Shown: positions 44,501 through 55,199, counted from the stretch's first letter. The stretch: DNA of 64,000 nt from Meghimatium bilineatum (GCA_034231615.1 CM067307.1:3373147-3437146), one strand, 5' to 3'. The notes: generated by a model from the letters alone, not told the origin. Translations and numbers: made by a program.

Positions 44501-47500
44501 CAACTCCTGCTTGGTGTGCACTGCTGCGATGAACATGTAGACCCGTGGCTAGAAGGATGCCATCTTTTGCCATAATAGATCGATGAGAGAAGCCAGCAAT
44601 GAGAAGCTCATTCCAACCTGTGAGACATTCGTTACAGATTAGAAGACAAACCAATTATATGTTAACTATTATGAAATGGTAACAGGGTAACATTGGTTAC
44701 AAGTTAACCTTACGGGCTCCATAGGTGTCTATTGTACCCGACGCCATTACATAACTAGGGCCAGTAGACACCTCCAGTCACCTCCGATGCTATGCCCAAA
44801 TTCATCAGTACAGAATCACACAAATTAAAGCTCATATGACGTAGAATTCCCGCCACATAAAGCTAGGAATATGCCACAGCCTAAAGGTCAAATTCCTTTA
44901 CATATTACGATTGTACGAAGGAGAAAGCTGGCTGATTTTGTAAGTATTTTGTAAACTGGCTGATTAAGTCATTTTGTTTAACAAAAATGTTTAAAACTAT
45001 AAACAAAAACTGAGATTAAAACTCATCGCAGGGCAAATAGATCTCCAAATCAATTCATCAAAAACAAAAATTATGGATCACACAAATTCTCCTATCTAGG
45101 AAGCAAATTAACACTCGACGGTGATGTCATGATAGAAATTACAACTCGCATTGCACTAGCATAAAGTGTCTTTAACAGACTGTCTAATATCTGGAGATCA
45201 AAATCAATCAGCACATGCACGAAAATACGCTTATTTAATTCCTGCGTTATTCCGGTGCTAGCATATGGATGTGAGAGCTGAAAAAGCTCTTTATCTTCAG
45301 AAAAGAAATTACTGAGTTTCAAGAACAAATGTCTTCGTAGGATAACTAACACCTTTTTGAGTGAATTCAAATCGAATGATAAAGTCAGAGAAGAGACACA
45401 TCAAAGTTTCATCACAGATGTTATCAGAAAACAGTGTTCTTCCTACATCGGACATGTCCTATGCACAGACATCAACAGAATACACCACCAATCTCTTGAA
45501 TGGATACCTACAGGCAAAAGAGCCAGGGGTAGACCAAAAGAAACACTCAGAACAACAATACTTAGAGAAAGTAAAACAATCAGTATTCATTAGGGGTGTA
45601 CCGGATTTCGGCTCCAGCAAATCCGGAATCCAGCCATTTTTACAAATCCGGCTTCTGTCCAATTTTGCCGGATTTAGGCCGGATTTGTGTTGCCTAGTCA
45701 CGTGAATTTTCTGTAATAGCACAGTAGCACTTCCAGGTTTACTATTTCTCTCTGATGTAAATAAGAATTTTAATAAACACTCATTTTGAATTTTAATGGT
45801 GCATTACTTTATGAGTTTGTGGTACTTGAATATTTCTTATTTTCATAAATTTCTGTGGTCTTGCCGATAAAATAAAATGACATAAAAATCTAAGTGATAC
45901 AGCACTGTTTGGTATTACTTTAAGGTTAAAGATGATGATTCAGCGAAGGTAATATTTAAGTTGTGTGACAAACAGTTCTCGGATGATCAGGTCGCCCCAA
46001 AGACTTCTCAACATCATCAATGCAGACCCATTTGTGATCGATGCACAGGAAAAGCTATGACAAAATGATGGAAAAGAAAGCATCACCGAAGGCCAGTGTA
46101 TTGTCGTGGCGACCACATCTATGATGAATCCGTGTTTGTACAAAGCAAGCAGCAGTAGCCAGCAGTCAATTGTGCAGGCATGGGACCAGGCCAAAATGTG
46201 GAACATCAACTGCAGCTGTGTGTGTGTGATGGTCTTTTGAGTCTAAAGTATGTTGCTGACATCATCAGTACTGGAAGAAAATTGGTAGGACATTTCAAAC
46301 ACTCTTCATCAGCAACTAAACTCACGAGCTCATCTGATGTTAGCAGCTAACTCCATTATTCATTCAGCAAACAGTCAGTGCACAGGATCCATCAGCTACT
46401 AGTAGCAGTACTAGTGTTTTGACTTCTGTGAGCACTGCCACACAGTATGAGTCCAGCCTATAGAGCTGTTTTGACACAATTGAAGAAGAAAATCCCACCG
46501 CATATCGTTCTGCAAGTGCCGATGGCAACAGCTTTAACACTGAGGTGACACAGTACCCGTCAGAGCCACTTTAAACTCGACAGTCATATCCAGTTTCATA
46601 GTGGAATTCCAATAAGCAAAGATTTCCAAGTATGGCTAGACTGGCGCAGGCATTTCTTGCACCACCACCTACAAGTGTGCCATCGGAAAGGCTGTTCAGT
46701 TCTGCAGGAGACATTATCACTGACCACCGTAGTAGCCTTGTACCATAAAATGCAGACGTTGATTTTCCTAAAATACAACTCGTCCCTTCTTGACTCTGAG
46801 AGTTCAACTTCAGTCATAATGAAGACTGACTGACTGAAATAGTGAAAGTACTGAATGAATGTATTTCAATAAATTCAATCTGTTCAATGTACTGTTGTTG
46901 TGAGTTGTAACACGAGCTGCCAAATTGCCAACTGAAAACAATGTGAAAACTAAAAACTGAAAACTAAAAATTAAAATTACTAAATTAGCATTATGTGCTT
47001 ATGTATTATGTTTCATCTTGAGCTTATGGAACTTGATATTACTTATTCTAATGTAAATGTAATTATTTTACATTTAAATGATTTAATATGAGTATATGTC
47101 ATCATTGTCATGTCTATAGTAATGAACTGCAGTAATGAACAGTCGAGTGACTCCACTCACCTAAGTCAAGTCATGTAGTACGTTATTTTATTTTCTTTAT
47201 TTAATTTTTTCACTTCATAAATCCGGCCAAATCTGGATTTCAAAATTTGAATCCGGTACAGCCCTAGTATTCATACTATTCAATAAATGCACAGAATAGC
47301 TATGAACAGACAGAATTGGAGAGATCTGACCTCTGCCCTATGCGCTAACTTCAGTGCATAAGGAAAATTAATAAATGAATATACATGTAATTTTTCAAAC
47401 AATAGATAGAACTATATACAGGTAATTTTTGAAACAGATAGAACTATATACAGGCAGTTTTTGAGACACTAGATAGAACCATATACAGGTATTTTTGATA

Positions 47501-50500
47501 CAATAGATAGAACCATATACAGGTATTTTTGATACAATAGATAGAACCATATACAGGTAGTTTTTGATACAATAGATAGAACCATATACAGGTAGTTTTT
47601 GATACAATAGATAGAACTATATACAGGTATTTTTGATACAATAGATAGAACCATATACAGGTAGTTTTTGATACAATAGATAGAACTATATACAGGTAGT
47701 TTTTGATACGATAAAACCAAAATACAGGTAGTTTTTGAAACAATAGATAGAACTATATGCAGGTAGTTTTGGAGAAAAGAGATGTGCTGGAGGAGACTGT
47801 TATCTATAAGTGTTTCTCAAGTACACAAGTGCCAGTTCACAATCAGTAAGATGAATGTGCCTTTGAGCATAAATATATCTCCATGACCTGATATATTGCA
47901 AACACTTTTTTCTGGGTAAATTTTCTATTTACATAAGCTATATTTTATCTTTTATTATAGGATATTTTACACACATTTATATAAGATATATATGAGCCTT
48001 GAGCTACAATCTCTGTGCGATGGGATAAAAATATGTGTTTCAAAGCAAGTTAGTGCAGCTAAGTGGGAACAGGTGTTCATAACCAATAACATAGCCCATG
48101 AAGTAGAAGATAGCACACCTGCTCGCAAGAGAATCACCTGGTCCTCAAGAGGTAGTTCTGTGAAGTGAGGTATCCGCTTTGCCCATTCCACCAAGGTAAA
48201 GAGTTGTTTGTCTGCTGCTTGGCAGATATTAGTCACCGGATCTTTCTACGGATAGATATACAAGGAACAATTTAGAAAAAACAAAAAGCAACTGTTTAAC
48301 AATAATAACGATGACACAAACACATGTATCTCAACATCAGAGGAATACAACAGCAAGACAGATTTACAATAACTTCTGCGGTATATCTGGCTAAACAATA
48401 ACTGAAGCTTCACAGGCTATGTGGCTAGATAAGATGAAGATGCCCATAGATGTTCTATAGCTCTATTGCTCTGTTCTATTGTTCGCGCTCATTCTTATTA
48501 TTATCTAGATCTACCACTAGACCTCGCACGTAGCAGGACAATGATCCTATTAAATTTCCAGAAGCGAGTAGTCCAACCGACATGACAAGATTAACCAGCA
48601 TGTGGAAAACCAGGATCACCACCCGTGTTAAAATCAACTTATATCAATCTTTAGATTTGTCAATATTTCAATATGGCTGTGAGACCTGGACCCTAACTGT
48701 GAACTAAGAGACAAGAATCCAGGCGTTTGAAAGCAAATGCTATAGACGTGTGTGATTGATATAAAATCCATACAGAGAAGCGTAATAGATAAAGTGAAAT
48801 TCCATTATAACAACTTGGTAGAGATAGACAAAATGTGTTTGCAGTAACAGAAATTTGCTATATACAATACAAAAAATATGTTTAAAAAAATATTATTGGG
48901 ACTTTTGAAACTTGTTTTTACATAGGGAAATTTGTTATAAAAGAATGCGCTATAGAGGATTTCACTGTATACAAATAGACAGATAAAACAGCACCAAACT
49001 AGAACTGTGTGAACCGTGTTCAAACTAGAACACCGAACTAGAACTGTGTGAACCGTGTTCAAACTAGAACACCGAACTAGAACTGTGTTCAAACTAGAAC
49101 ACCGAACTAGAACTGTGTGAACCGTGTTCAAACTAGAACACCGAACTAGAACTGTGTGAACCGTGTTCAAAGTAGAACATTTGTTATAAAAGAATGAGCT
49201 CTAGAGGGATTCCACTGTATACAAATAGACAGATAAAACAGCACCAAACTAGAACAGGGAGCAACTACAGTGATAGATTTATTGAGACGTGGATAGGCGC
49301 ACATATGGACTTGTCCGTTGAGTAATGATAACTTGTAGTAGTAACTCTTACTGGAGACATCAGCAGATATTATCTTCTAAACACCTTTATTCTTAGGAAT
49401 TCTCATGTGAAAGTGTGGGATTAATCATGTCCTTAGGAATTCACATGTGAAAGTATGGTATTAAACATGTCCTTAGGAATTCACATGTGAAAGTGTGGGA
49501 TTAACCATGTCCTTAGGAATTCACATGTGAAAGTGTGGGGATAATTATGTCCAGACTATTCCTTCCTTCTTGCCTTATTTTTTGATTTTTTCCCTTTATA
49601 CCCCTTTATGCCTTGCAGCGTCAGAGGTAGAAGAGTTCTCTAGAGATGGTATTTTTGTGTTCTTCATATATGTTTGTTTTCGCTGACCCATATTTAATTC
49701 ATCTTTTGCATAGTCTGCTTCTAGCTTTGTATTCATTGTGCCTGTATGTGAAAACCACTTAATCTGTTGTTTTCTGATGTAATCCAGGATTGACATTGTG
49801 TTTGTTAGTCGTCTGATGTTTTCATTCCTGATTCTCTCTTATTGTTACTCTGGGAATTCTACATATACATGTCATTTCTGTGGAAACAAGTTTCCTTGTG
49901 TCTTTTATTGAGTCTACATTCACACTGACAACATAATGATGGTTGATGATTGTTTGTTGTTGTGCATGTTCACATACCTAATCATTCATTAATGTTGTTC
50001 ATGCAAGATTTTATTGCTTTCCTTCTTTTTCGACCCTCAACTGTTGTTAAAAAAATTAGGTACAGTACGACAGCAGCTGTCACTTTTTAACAAAAATATG
50101 TACATATGTAATTATTTAAGGAAATGAAATATCGATAAAGACGTATTAAGACTATTGGCAGATCCAGCGATCTGACCAATCCACATTGAGAGCCCCCCCC
50201 CCACCCCTTGGATGATGGGGGGGGGGGGGGGGTCCTCAGTGTGCAGATTAATGCAGACCTACCGACTTTCTAATCTTAGTTCAGCAAGGTAGCGAAACCT
50301 GAACAAAAATATGTATAAAACCTGGCCCCTGCTCCCTGTCATGAACTAAAAATAGTTTTAGAAAGTGAAAATCTACAAATACATCCAGATAACTGACCTG
50401 AGTATCAATATAGTTGTCAATCTTGGGATCGACAGCCAGCTCGGCTTCTAAGATTTGCTCCACAGGCATGTCGTTGTTGGCTCCGCTGGTACTCTCGACC

Positions 50501-52997
50501 TCTCCATCACCTTTCTCTTTAACTCTCTGTCTCTCTTCCTGCACAGCTGCAACAAATGAAATAGATTTTTAACGTTCAGCAAAAAGAAACAGTTAACAAC
50601 AAAAAAACTGTCAATATTGTGTTTTTCCCATTAGCTAGTTTATGAGAGGTTGTCAATGACTTGTGTGATAAAGGCTACATGCCATTGCTGCCACCATGTC
50701 ACTCCTTACTGGAAGTAAAATCCTGGACGTCACTGATGTGAGACCAGCACTCTAACCTCTTGGTCATTCGCTACATAAGAAACAGCTTAACAGAGTGGAA
50801 TCGCACAATGTCTGTCTTTCTAACTTCATTCTTATTAAGTTGTCTCCGTTGTGTTAAAGGGGAGCAATGAATAGCAACACTGTTCACCTTTCATGCATGT
50901 TGTCAGAGCGCAACTAAGGAGGTTATGGGGTGAAGCTGATGGTCCTATCTCATATATAGTCAAAGTGAACTAGAAGTCATGCTGAAGTCAAATGTGTCAG
51001 GTCAGAAGCTCCACATATCGTAGCTAAGCTGTAAACCATGACACCACATATTGTTCACTGGACTGCATCCTGCTAATCTTCAGGAGTTTGAGAATGAACA
51101 CAGAATGGTGAAATTAAAACAGTTGGCAGCCAATGCTTTCATGAGATTAAGCAGCAACCCAGCGATCTGTGATTTTCTAGGTAATATAAATGTTTAGTAG
51201 GTTGCCATTGTTTTGTGAACAGTCCAGATACATAGGATCCTGTAGTTTCACCTATAGGAAATAATAATCCATCACTGCTAACTCTTCTATCGAGGTCAAC
51301 TCCTTGAAGTGGAGATGAGGCTTAGTCCAACCAACAGAGGCTGGAAGCATTGGTCAGGCCATTCCTGACATCGAGCAGGACCACATTCCTGCCCAAGTAA
51401 TCACAGATGCTGAAACCAGAGAACTCAGGCCAAGAGGTGCACCAGCAACCATTGTATCACGTAACACGGCTAGATAACACGTCTTCACAAATACTAACTT
51501 TTGATGTGATATTTCTGCTTTCACGAATAATCAGGTTACAGCGCCAAAAACTTCAATGAAATGAGCAATCCACTTCTTATCGCACACTGAGCACCTGCAA
51601 TTCAAAAGTAGTGCTGTCATGGTAGAACATGTTTGAACAACTCCCTTTCTGTACTTACAAGAAAAACTCCCTCTGAAAGAGTGAGTTGCCCTGCATGTAA
51701 CTAGAGGGTATTGCTCACTAAATGTACCATCTGAGCACATAAAGAACGAGTGAATTACCTCAGTAGAAACCTTCACATGGAAATATTCACTGCTCAGACA
51801 TCATCAGATTTTCTCACATAAGAAGAAAATTAAAGGGAACATTGATTAAAACTTTCCTGAGTTGCTTCCTACATCCCAGGGCAGACGATTGTGATCCTAC
51901 TTTTTACACAATAAACTAGAACTCCAAATCTCAGTTGCCTCCTACAACATGCCAAGAAAGAAGACAGTAGCATTATCTTTGTACCCAAAACTAAAAGTCC
52001 AGACCCCAGTTGCCACACAGGTTCTTTTATAAACTTATATAGGATATAACTCTAAATGAATTTTATAAACTGGATGTAATAAACAGTGATAATTACTTGT
52101 GATGATGTAACAAATGGTGATAATTACTTGTGATGATGTAACAAATGGTGATAATTACTTGTGATGATGTAACAAATGGTGATAATTACTTGTGATGATG
52201 TAACAAATGGTGATAATTACTTGTGATGATGTAACAAATGGTGATAATTACTTGTGATGATGTAACAAATGGTGATAATTACTTGTGATGATGTAACAAA
52301 TGGTGATAATTACTTGTTATGATGTAACAAATTGTGATAATTACTTGTGATGGTGTAATAAATGATAATTGCTTGTGATGGTGTAATAAATGATGATAAT
52401 TACTTGTAATGGTGTAATAAATGATAATTACTTGTGATGGTGTAATAAATGATGATAATTACTTGTAATGGTGTAATAAATGATGATAATTACTTGTGAT
52501 GGTGTAATAAATGATGATAATTACTTGTGATGGTGTAATAAATGATGATAATTACTTGTGATGGTGTAATAAATGATAATTACTTGTGATGGTGTAATAA
52601 ATGATAATTACTTGTGATGATGTAACAAATGATAATTACTTGTGATGATGTAACAAATGTTGATAATTACTTGTGATGATGTAACAAATGATAATTGCTT
52701 GTGATGATGTAATAAATTATAATTACTTGTGATGATGTAATAAATGGTAATAATTACTTGTGATGGTGTAACAAACGGTGATAATTACTTGCGATGATTC
52801 AACAACTTACAAAATAATCCAGAAATTATAACAACTGACCTTCTCGTTTCATCCCCATAGACAGACATTTCATATATCTACAGTATTGGCACCTGTTCCT
52901 CTGCCGTTTGTCGATCATACAGTTTTTGTCATCACGACAAGCGTATGTCAGATCCTTGCGGACTGTGCGTTTAAAGAACCCTTTACATCCCTCGCAA
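41295..52997 (-). CDS. RXR: Retinoid X receptor (RXR / NR2B), second zinc finger to C-terminus, five exons
   Basis: Joining exons 52997-52840, 50546-50398, 48245-48119, 44617-44393 and 41548-41295 gives about 303 residues with every splice phase correct. RXR is a nuclear receptor that heterodimerises with other receptors on DNA and binds 9-cis-retinoic acid; in gastropods it is the target of organotins linked to imposex (established knowledge). Visible: the P-box CEGCKG, second zinc finger, T-box [11 protein letters not shown], hinge, and a full ligand-binding domain ending in the AF-2 helix FLMEML. Equivalents of the ligand-contact residues Trp305, Asn306, Phe313, Arg316 and Cys432 of human RXRalpha are all kept ([23 protein letters not shown]). 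The A/B domain and first zinc finger are not in the window. There is no sign of pseudogene decay. Confidence 0.97.
41581..42040. other. RXR intron, no further feature
   Basis: Contains a short (CTAT)n run at 41584-41602 and unique AT-rich sequence. Confidence 0.5.
42045..43705 (+). pseudogene. Degraded member of a multicopy uncharacterised protein family, antisense in RXR intron
   Basis: Starts as an open frame with [70 protein letters not shown]. After stops and shifts come [41 protein letters not shown] and finally [20 protein letters not shown] and [26 protein letters not shown] recognise this layout from many near-identical hypothetical proteins in arthropod and mollusc genomes that behave like a transposon-borne or amplified gene; their function is unknown to me. 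At least eight stops or frame breaks. The N-terminal C..C pair and the late HFxHSHLxF..N motif are preserved. Confidence 0.78.
44021..44416 (-). repeat. Minisatellite, 33-bp unit x12, derived from the RXR exon/donor junction
   Basis: On the minus strand each unit contains 15 bases identical to the end of the RXR exon (TCCTGTTTAACCCAG) followed by the donor GTACGTAGG and intron sequence. The first copy in transcript order is the real exon end; eleven follow in the intron. Copies at 44351, 44252, 44186, 44120, 44087 and 44054 keep GT; the 44021 copy has GC; four have lost the G-T (TT or AT). Confidence 0.97.
44393..44617 (-). CDS. RXR: RXR exon: LBD helices 5-9
   Basis: Acceptor GAATGTCTCACAG, then (G)[54 protein letters not shown] and [13 protein letters not shown]; donor CCCAG|GTACGT at 44392. 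225 bp, phases 1 and 1. It forms most of the ligand pocket. Its 3' end is the first unit of the 33-bp array. Confidence 0.98.
44660..45035. other. RXR intron, no further feature
   Basis: Unique sequence. Confidence 0.5.
45040..47365 (+). mobile_element. LINE remnant split by a hAT insertion
   Basis: Before the insertion, + frames give [51 protein letters not shown], then [27 protein letters not shown] and LRTTILRES. After removing 45591-47266 and one target duplication the same frame continues (one TAA) into [19 protein letters not shown] and stop, the expected LINE terminus. The LINE was thus in place first. Confidence 0.87.
45591..47266 (+). mobile_element. hAT transposon with intact termini and 8-bp target duplication, decayed transposase
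   Basis: Ends TAGGGGTGTACCGGATT and, inverted, TAGGGCTGTACCGGATT (16 of 17 matching), flanked by GTATTCAT at 45583-45590 and 47267-47274. Subterminal repeats of the GCCGGATTT / AATCCGGC kind occur inside both ends. Coding relics on + include [42 protein letters not shown] and the C-terminal dimerisation motif [20 protein letters not shown]. This is a ZBED-type hAT transposase. At 1676 bp and with multiple stops it cannot encode an active enzyme, but the ends could still be mobilised. Confidence 0.95.
47390..47775. repeat. Minisatellite, about 35-bp unit x11
   Basis: Units of ATAGATAGAACCATATACAG followed by GTAGTTTTTGATACA, with 33- and 35-bp variants. Minus frames with [12 protein letters not shown] repeats are artefacts. 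Confidence 0.95.
47776..48118. other. RXR intron, no further feature
   Basis: Unique AT-rich sequence following the donor in transcript order. Confidence 0.5.
48119..48245 (-). CDS. RXR: RXR exon: LBD helices 3-4
   Basis: Acceptor CTATCCGTAG, then [40 protein letters not shown] and RA(G); donor GAGCAG|GTGTGC. 127 bp, phase 0 in and 1 out. It includes the nuclear-receptor signature WAK..P.F..L...DQ.iLL. Confidence 0.98.
48575..48785 (+). mobile_element. LINE remnant, RT thumb region
   Basis: The + frame reads [38 protein letters not shown], then [13 protein letters not shown], the R...IW....I....K..Ly.s....LYG.ETW..........F..kc.R.. block of non-LTR polyproteins. Confidence 0.83.
48792..48968. 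mobile_element. Tigger/pogo-type MITE
   Basis: Left end AAGTGAAATTCCATTATAAC and right end CTATAGAGGATTTCACTG are inverted copies, next to TA on both sides (ATA... and TATAC). Terminal sequence resembles CAGTGRAATCCCYCTATAG at 21020. The right end and 40 bp of flank are repeated at 49180-49258. Confidence 0.7.
49010..49180. repeat. Minisatellite, 38-bp unit x4-5, between duplicated MITE ends
   Basis: Units of GAACCGTGTTCAAACTAGAA followed by CACCGAACTAGAACTGTGT. The array is bounded by two direct copies (48930-49010, 49180-49258) of the MITE end plus its flank ACAAATAGACAGATAAAACA. Confidence 0.93.
49390..49555. repeat. Minisatellite, 40-bp unit x4
   Basis: Units of CTTAGGAATTCACATGTGAA followed by AGTGTGGGATTAACCATGTC. 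Confidence 0.93.
49600..49930 (-). mobile_element. LINE remnant, RT C-terminus
   Basis: The minus frame reads [39 protein letters not shown], and upstream codons for a [12 protein letters not shown]-like block; it parallels the tail at 18.9-19.2 kb (YIKSHRSNGLH). Confidence 0.7.
49931..50189. other. RXR intron, no further feature
   Basis: Unique sequence. Confidence 0.5.
50190..50233. repeat. Poly-C / poly-G inverted homopolymers
   Basis: A run of ten C, CCACCCC, a short loop and sixteen G. It can fold as a hairpin and is likely to be slippery in sequencing; the true lengths are uncertain. Confidence 0.85.
50398..50546 (-). CDS. RXR: RXR exon: T-box and hinge
   Basis: Acceptor CATTTGTTGCAG, then (A)[39 protein letters not shown] and [10 protein letters not shown]; donor ACTCAG|GTCAGT. 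149 bp. The exon starts inside the T-box right after KRE, the place where RXR isoforms with a short insertion have been reported in gastropods (from memory). No alternative AG within 40 bp upstream gives an in-frame 15-base extension by eye. Confidence 0.98.
50695..50780 (-). mobile_element. tRNA-derived SINE head
   Basis: Reverse complement has ATGACCAAGAGGTTAGAGTG and a B box region like GGATTTTACTTCC, diverged. Same head as at 32.3 kb. Confidence 0.55.
50860..51110 (+). repeat. SINE-like dispersed family, copy
   Basis: From GGGGAGCAATGAATAGCAAC to GGAGTTTGAGAATGAACACA, with CTAAGGAGGTTATGGGGTG and CTGCATCCTGCTAATCTTCA. Near full length and representative of the family. Confidence 0.85.
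51115..52060. other. RXR intron, no gene seen
   Basis: A small dispersed-repeat copy is at 51175-51255 (GGTTGCCATTGTTTTGTGAA). A related palindrome-free stretch at 51280-51440 has mixed composition but no homology I recognise. Confidence 0.5.
52065..52800. repeat. Minisatellite, 28/31-bp unit, about 24 copies, just inside the RXR intron
   Basis: Units of GATGATGTAACAAATGGTGA followed by TAATTACTTGT, with GTAATAAATGAT variants lacking three bases. In transcript orientation the array begins 38 bases after the donor of the zinc-finger exon, and each unit carries CAA|GTAATT, a weak donor-like motif. Confidence 0.97.
52840..52997 (-). CDS. RXR: RXR exon: second zinc finger of the DNA-binding domain
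   Basis: Acceptor TTTTTCCCCTATAG, then (S)[39 protein letters not shown] and [13 protein letters not shown]; donor GAAG|GTCAGT. 158 bp. The P-box CEGCKG sets half-site recognition and the D-box lies in CRDDKNC. The serine codon is split with the missing upstream exon (…HYGVYS), which must lie further upstream on minus. Confidence 0.98.
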
Positions 52998-53124
52998 CTA
53001 TAGGGGAAAAAGAAAAAATTAGAAGTAAGCAAAATATATCATTTTATATTAAAGAAAAGAACCACCGTGGACATGTAGTGGCAACTGCTATAGCAAAGTT
53101 ACCTTTAATATGATTAGTGATTAT

Positions 53125-53375
53125 CTCAACAGATAGCAGTACACTCTCAACATCCTTATCTCAACCGGTTGCTTTATACTTTCAACATCCTTATTTCAAC
53201 CGGTTGCTTTATACTTTCAACATCCTTATCTCAACCGGTTGCTTTATACTTTCAACATCCTTATCTCAACCGGTTGCTTTATACTTTCAACATCCTTATC
53301 TCAACCGGTTGCTTTATACTTTCAACATCCCTATCTCAACTGGTTGCTTTATACTTTCAACATCCCTATAGGAAT
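53125..53375. repeat. Minisatellite, 38-bp unit x6-7
   Basis: Units of CAACATCCTTATCTCAACCG followed by GTTGCTTTATACTTT. The + open frames over it are artefacts. Confidence 0.95.
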
Positions 53376-53880
53376 TCCACCTCCACTTTCATGGTGAAGC
53401 GTATGTATGCTCATAGTTCCAGTGGCATGCTGTTTGTATATTGTCCTAGTCCTACCTCTCAAATGTCCCCCTCTCTAAGTCCTCGAGCAATTCCAAACTC
53501 TGTTATCTCTTCTATAACAGGATCTCATCAATCATGGAGCCCTTGTCCAACCAGAAACATATATACAGAATTTACAATGACCACCTTGCCGATTTGTCAT
53601 ATGCCCTGACACGAGTTTTTGACACCAGTCTGTCAACTCTTTCATTATCCTCAACTCCAGTATGACTGGGACAAAAGTCCACTAAGTCCTAGGAGGTACA
53701 AAACCTCAACATACTCCATCCAATCATATCTTTAATATCTATTGTCATTTCTCTGCTTTTGCAGTAAGGCTTCACAGAACGGAATGATGATCAGTTTTCA
53801 GGCTGTGGCACATTTGATCGCTTGTTATGCAGTAATATAAATAAATTCTCAGAATATTTAAAACTCCTTTAATCCACTTT
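53376..53880. other. Upstream RXR intron, no gene seen
   Basis: Mixed unique sequence; no zinc-finger exon found. Confidence 0.45.
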
Positions 53881-53884
53881 CTTC

Positions 53885-54345
53885 TTGGTCTTTCTCTGCA
53901 TCTTGCTGTTTCCATTTTCATGTTGTATGCTCATGTTGCTGCCCAATAAGGATTCATTCTCATGAAGTTCACGAACCATTTCAGTCTCTGTTTTTCAATA
54001 TATGTAACCGCAGATGTTCTAACAGTTTGTGTAATCTCTATATTTCACAGCAGATGTTCTAACAGTTTGTGTATTCTCTATATTTCACCGCAGATGTTCT
54101 AACAGTTTGTGTAATCTCTATATTCCTCACATGATCTCTTCTTGTATCTTTAATATCAATCAAGTGCCATGCCAAGTAGCATAGACGATCATCCTTCTCC
54201 ACAGCTCTCCATCTCTTGTTGCTAATAATAAGTTCAGTTGGTGACTTCTTTTTGTGCCACAGTGACAACCCATTTAGAAATTCTCTTTATCTTCCCCCTT
54301 GATTGGTCCGGTGGCTACTAAATATTCAAGTTGTAATTTCTTCAT
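53885..54345 (-). mobile_element. LINE remnant, RT C-terminus, with tandem duplication
   Basis: The minus strand gives DHVMKKLQLEYLVATGPIKG, MGCHCGTKRSHQLN, then ELWRRMIVYATWHLIDIKDT, matching the tail at 0.2-0.7 and 4.3 kb. A 43-bp segment (CGCAGATGTTCTAACAGTTT...) is repeated three times at 54005-54105 within its 3' part. Confidence 0.78.
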
Positions 54346-54485
54346 CACATGATCCTAAAGATCTTCAATATCACACACTATTAAATCCTTACTATATTGC
54401 CTTCACAGGAAACAATTTCAGAAATCTTCAATATTGCACACTATTAAATCCTTACTATATTTCTTTCACAGGAAACAATTTCAGA
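54343..54485. repeat. Tandem duplication, about 61-bp unit x2
   Basis: CACACTATTAAATCCTTACT and CACAGGAAACAATTTCAGAA occur twice in the same order. Confidence 0.9.
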
Positions 54486-54669
54486 AAACTTTTATTACAT
54501 GATTCCTATTAATAAATTCAGGAAGGCTTTCTTATAAGACATTTGTCATCAACAGTTTTTGGCTGGAGGCTTGCATGCAGAAATATACAGCTGGTTGGAG
54601 GCCGAATAAAGTAATGAGCAAATATGAAAGCTGAATTAGCTATGTTAATGTTACCAAATATAATTTTAA

Positions 54670-54885
54670 CCCCTTAGCTGCCGATGTATCCTTAAGGATA
54701 CGATGAGGGGTTGCTGCCATTTTGCCGAGATCGTCTTCTTAGTTTCCGAGGGAAATAATTCATCTGAATACTTTATTATAATCTTTCAGACAGATTTATT
54801 CTCTGGGAAGTTAAGAAGAGGAGGATCTCCGCAATATAGTGGTGGCTTTTCATAATATTCTTATGAATGCCTCCGCAGCTAAGGG
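54670..54885. mobile_element. piggyBac-like MITE
   Basis: 216 bp with inverted ends CCCCTTAGCTGCCG and CCGCAGCTAAGGGG; TTAA precedes the left end (54666-54669) and TTAC follows the right end, which fits a TTAA target duplication with one substitution. The interior has a palindrome TATCCTTAAGGATA. No coding capacity. Confidence 0.8.
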
Positions 54886-55199
54886 GTTACATTGTTTTAA
54901 TTTATGAACATTTACATGAGTATATTTACATGAGTATACTTAGCTGCAGACAAATGTATACAATTGATTAGCCATACTATTCTAGACCAGGCTCACAATA
55001 ACCACTTGGATTATTTTTAGGAGCTAGCCACTCTGAAATTGTGATTCTTATTTACAGACCAACGGGCCAGAGAATCCCTGTTTTAGAAAGCGGAAATAAA
55101 GACAGTTTTGCTATATCAGTCACTGACAGAAATGTATGTGTCCATGTGAAATATACCCCTAAAGTTTAGAAAATAAGAAAACAATACAAGAGATTCCTC

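Noticed and set aside
50281-50397. Extension of the RXR hinge reading frame past 50398
   Set aside because: It runs through the GTCAGT donor; the next exon joins in phase and matches RXR.
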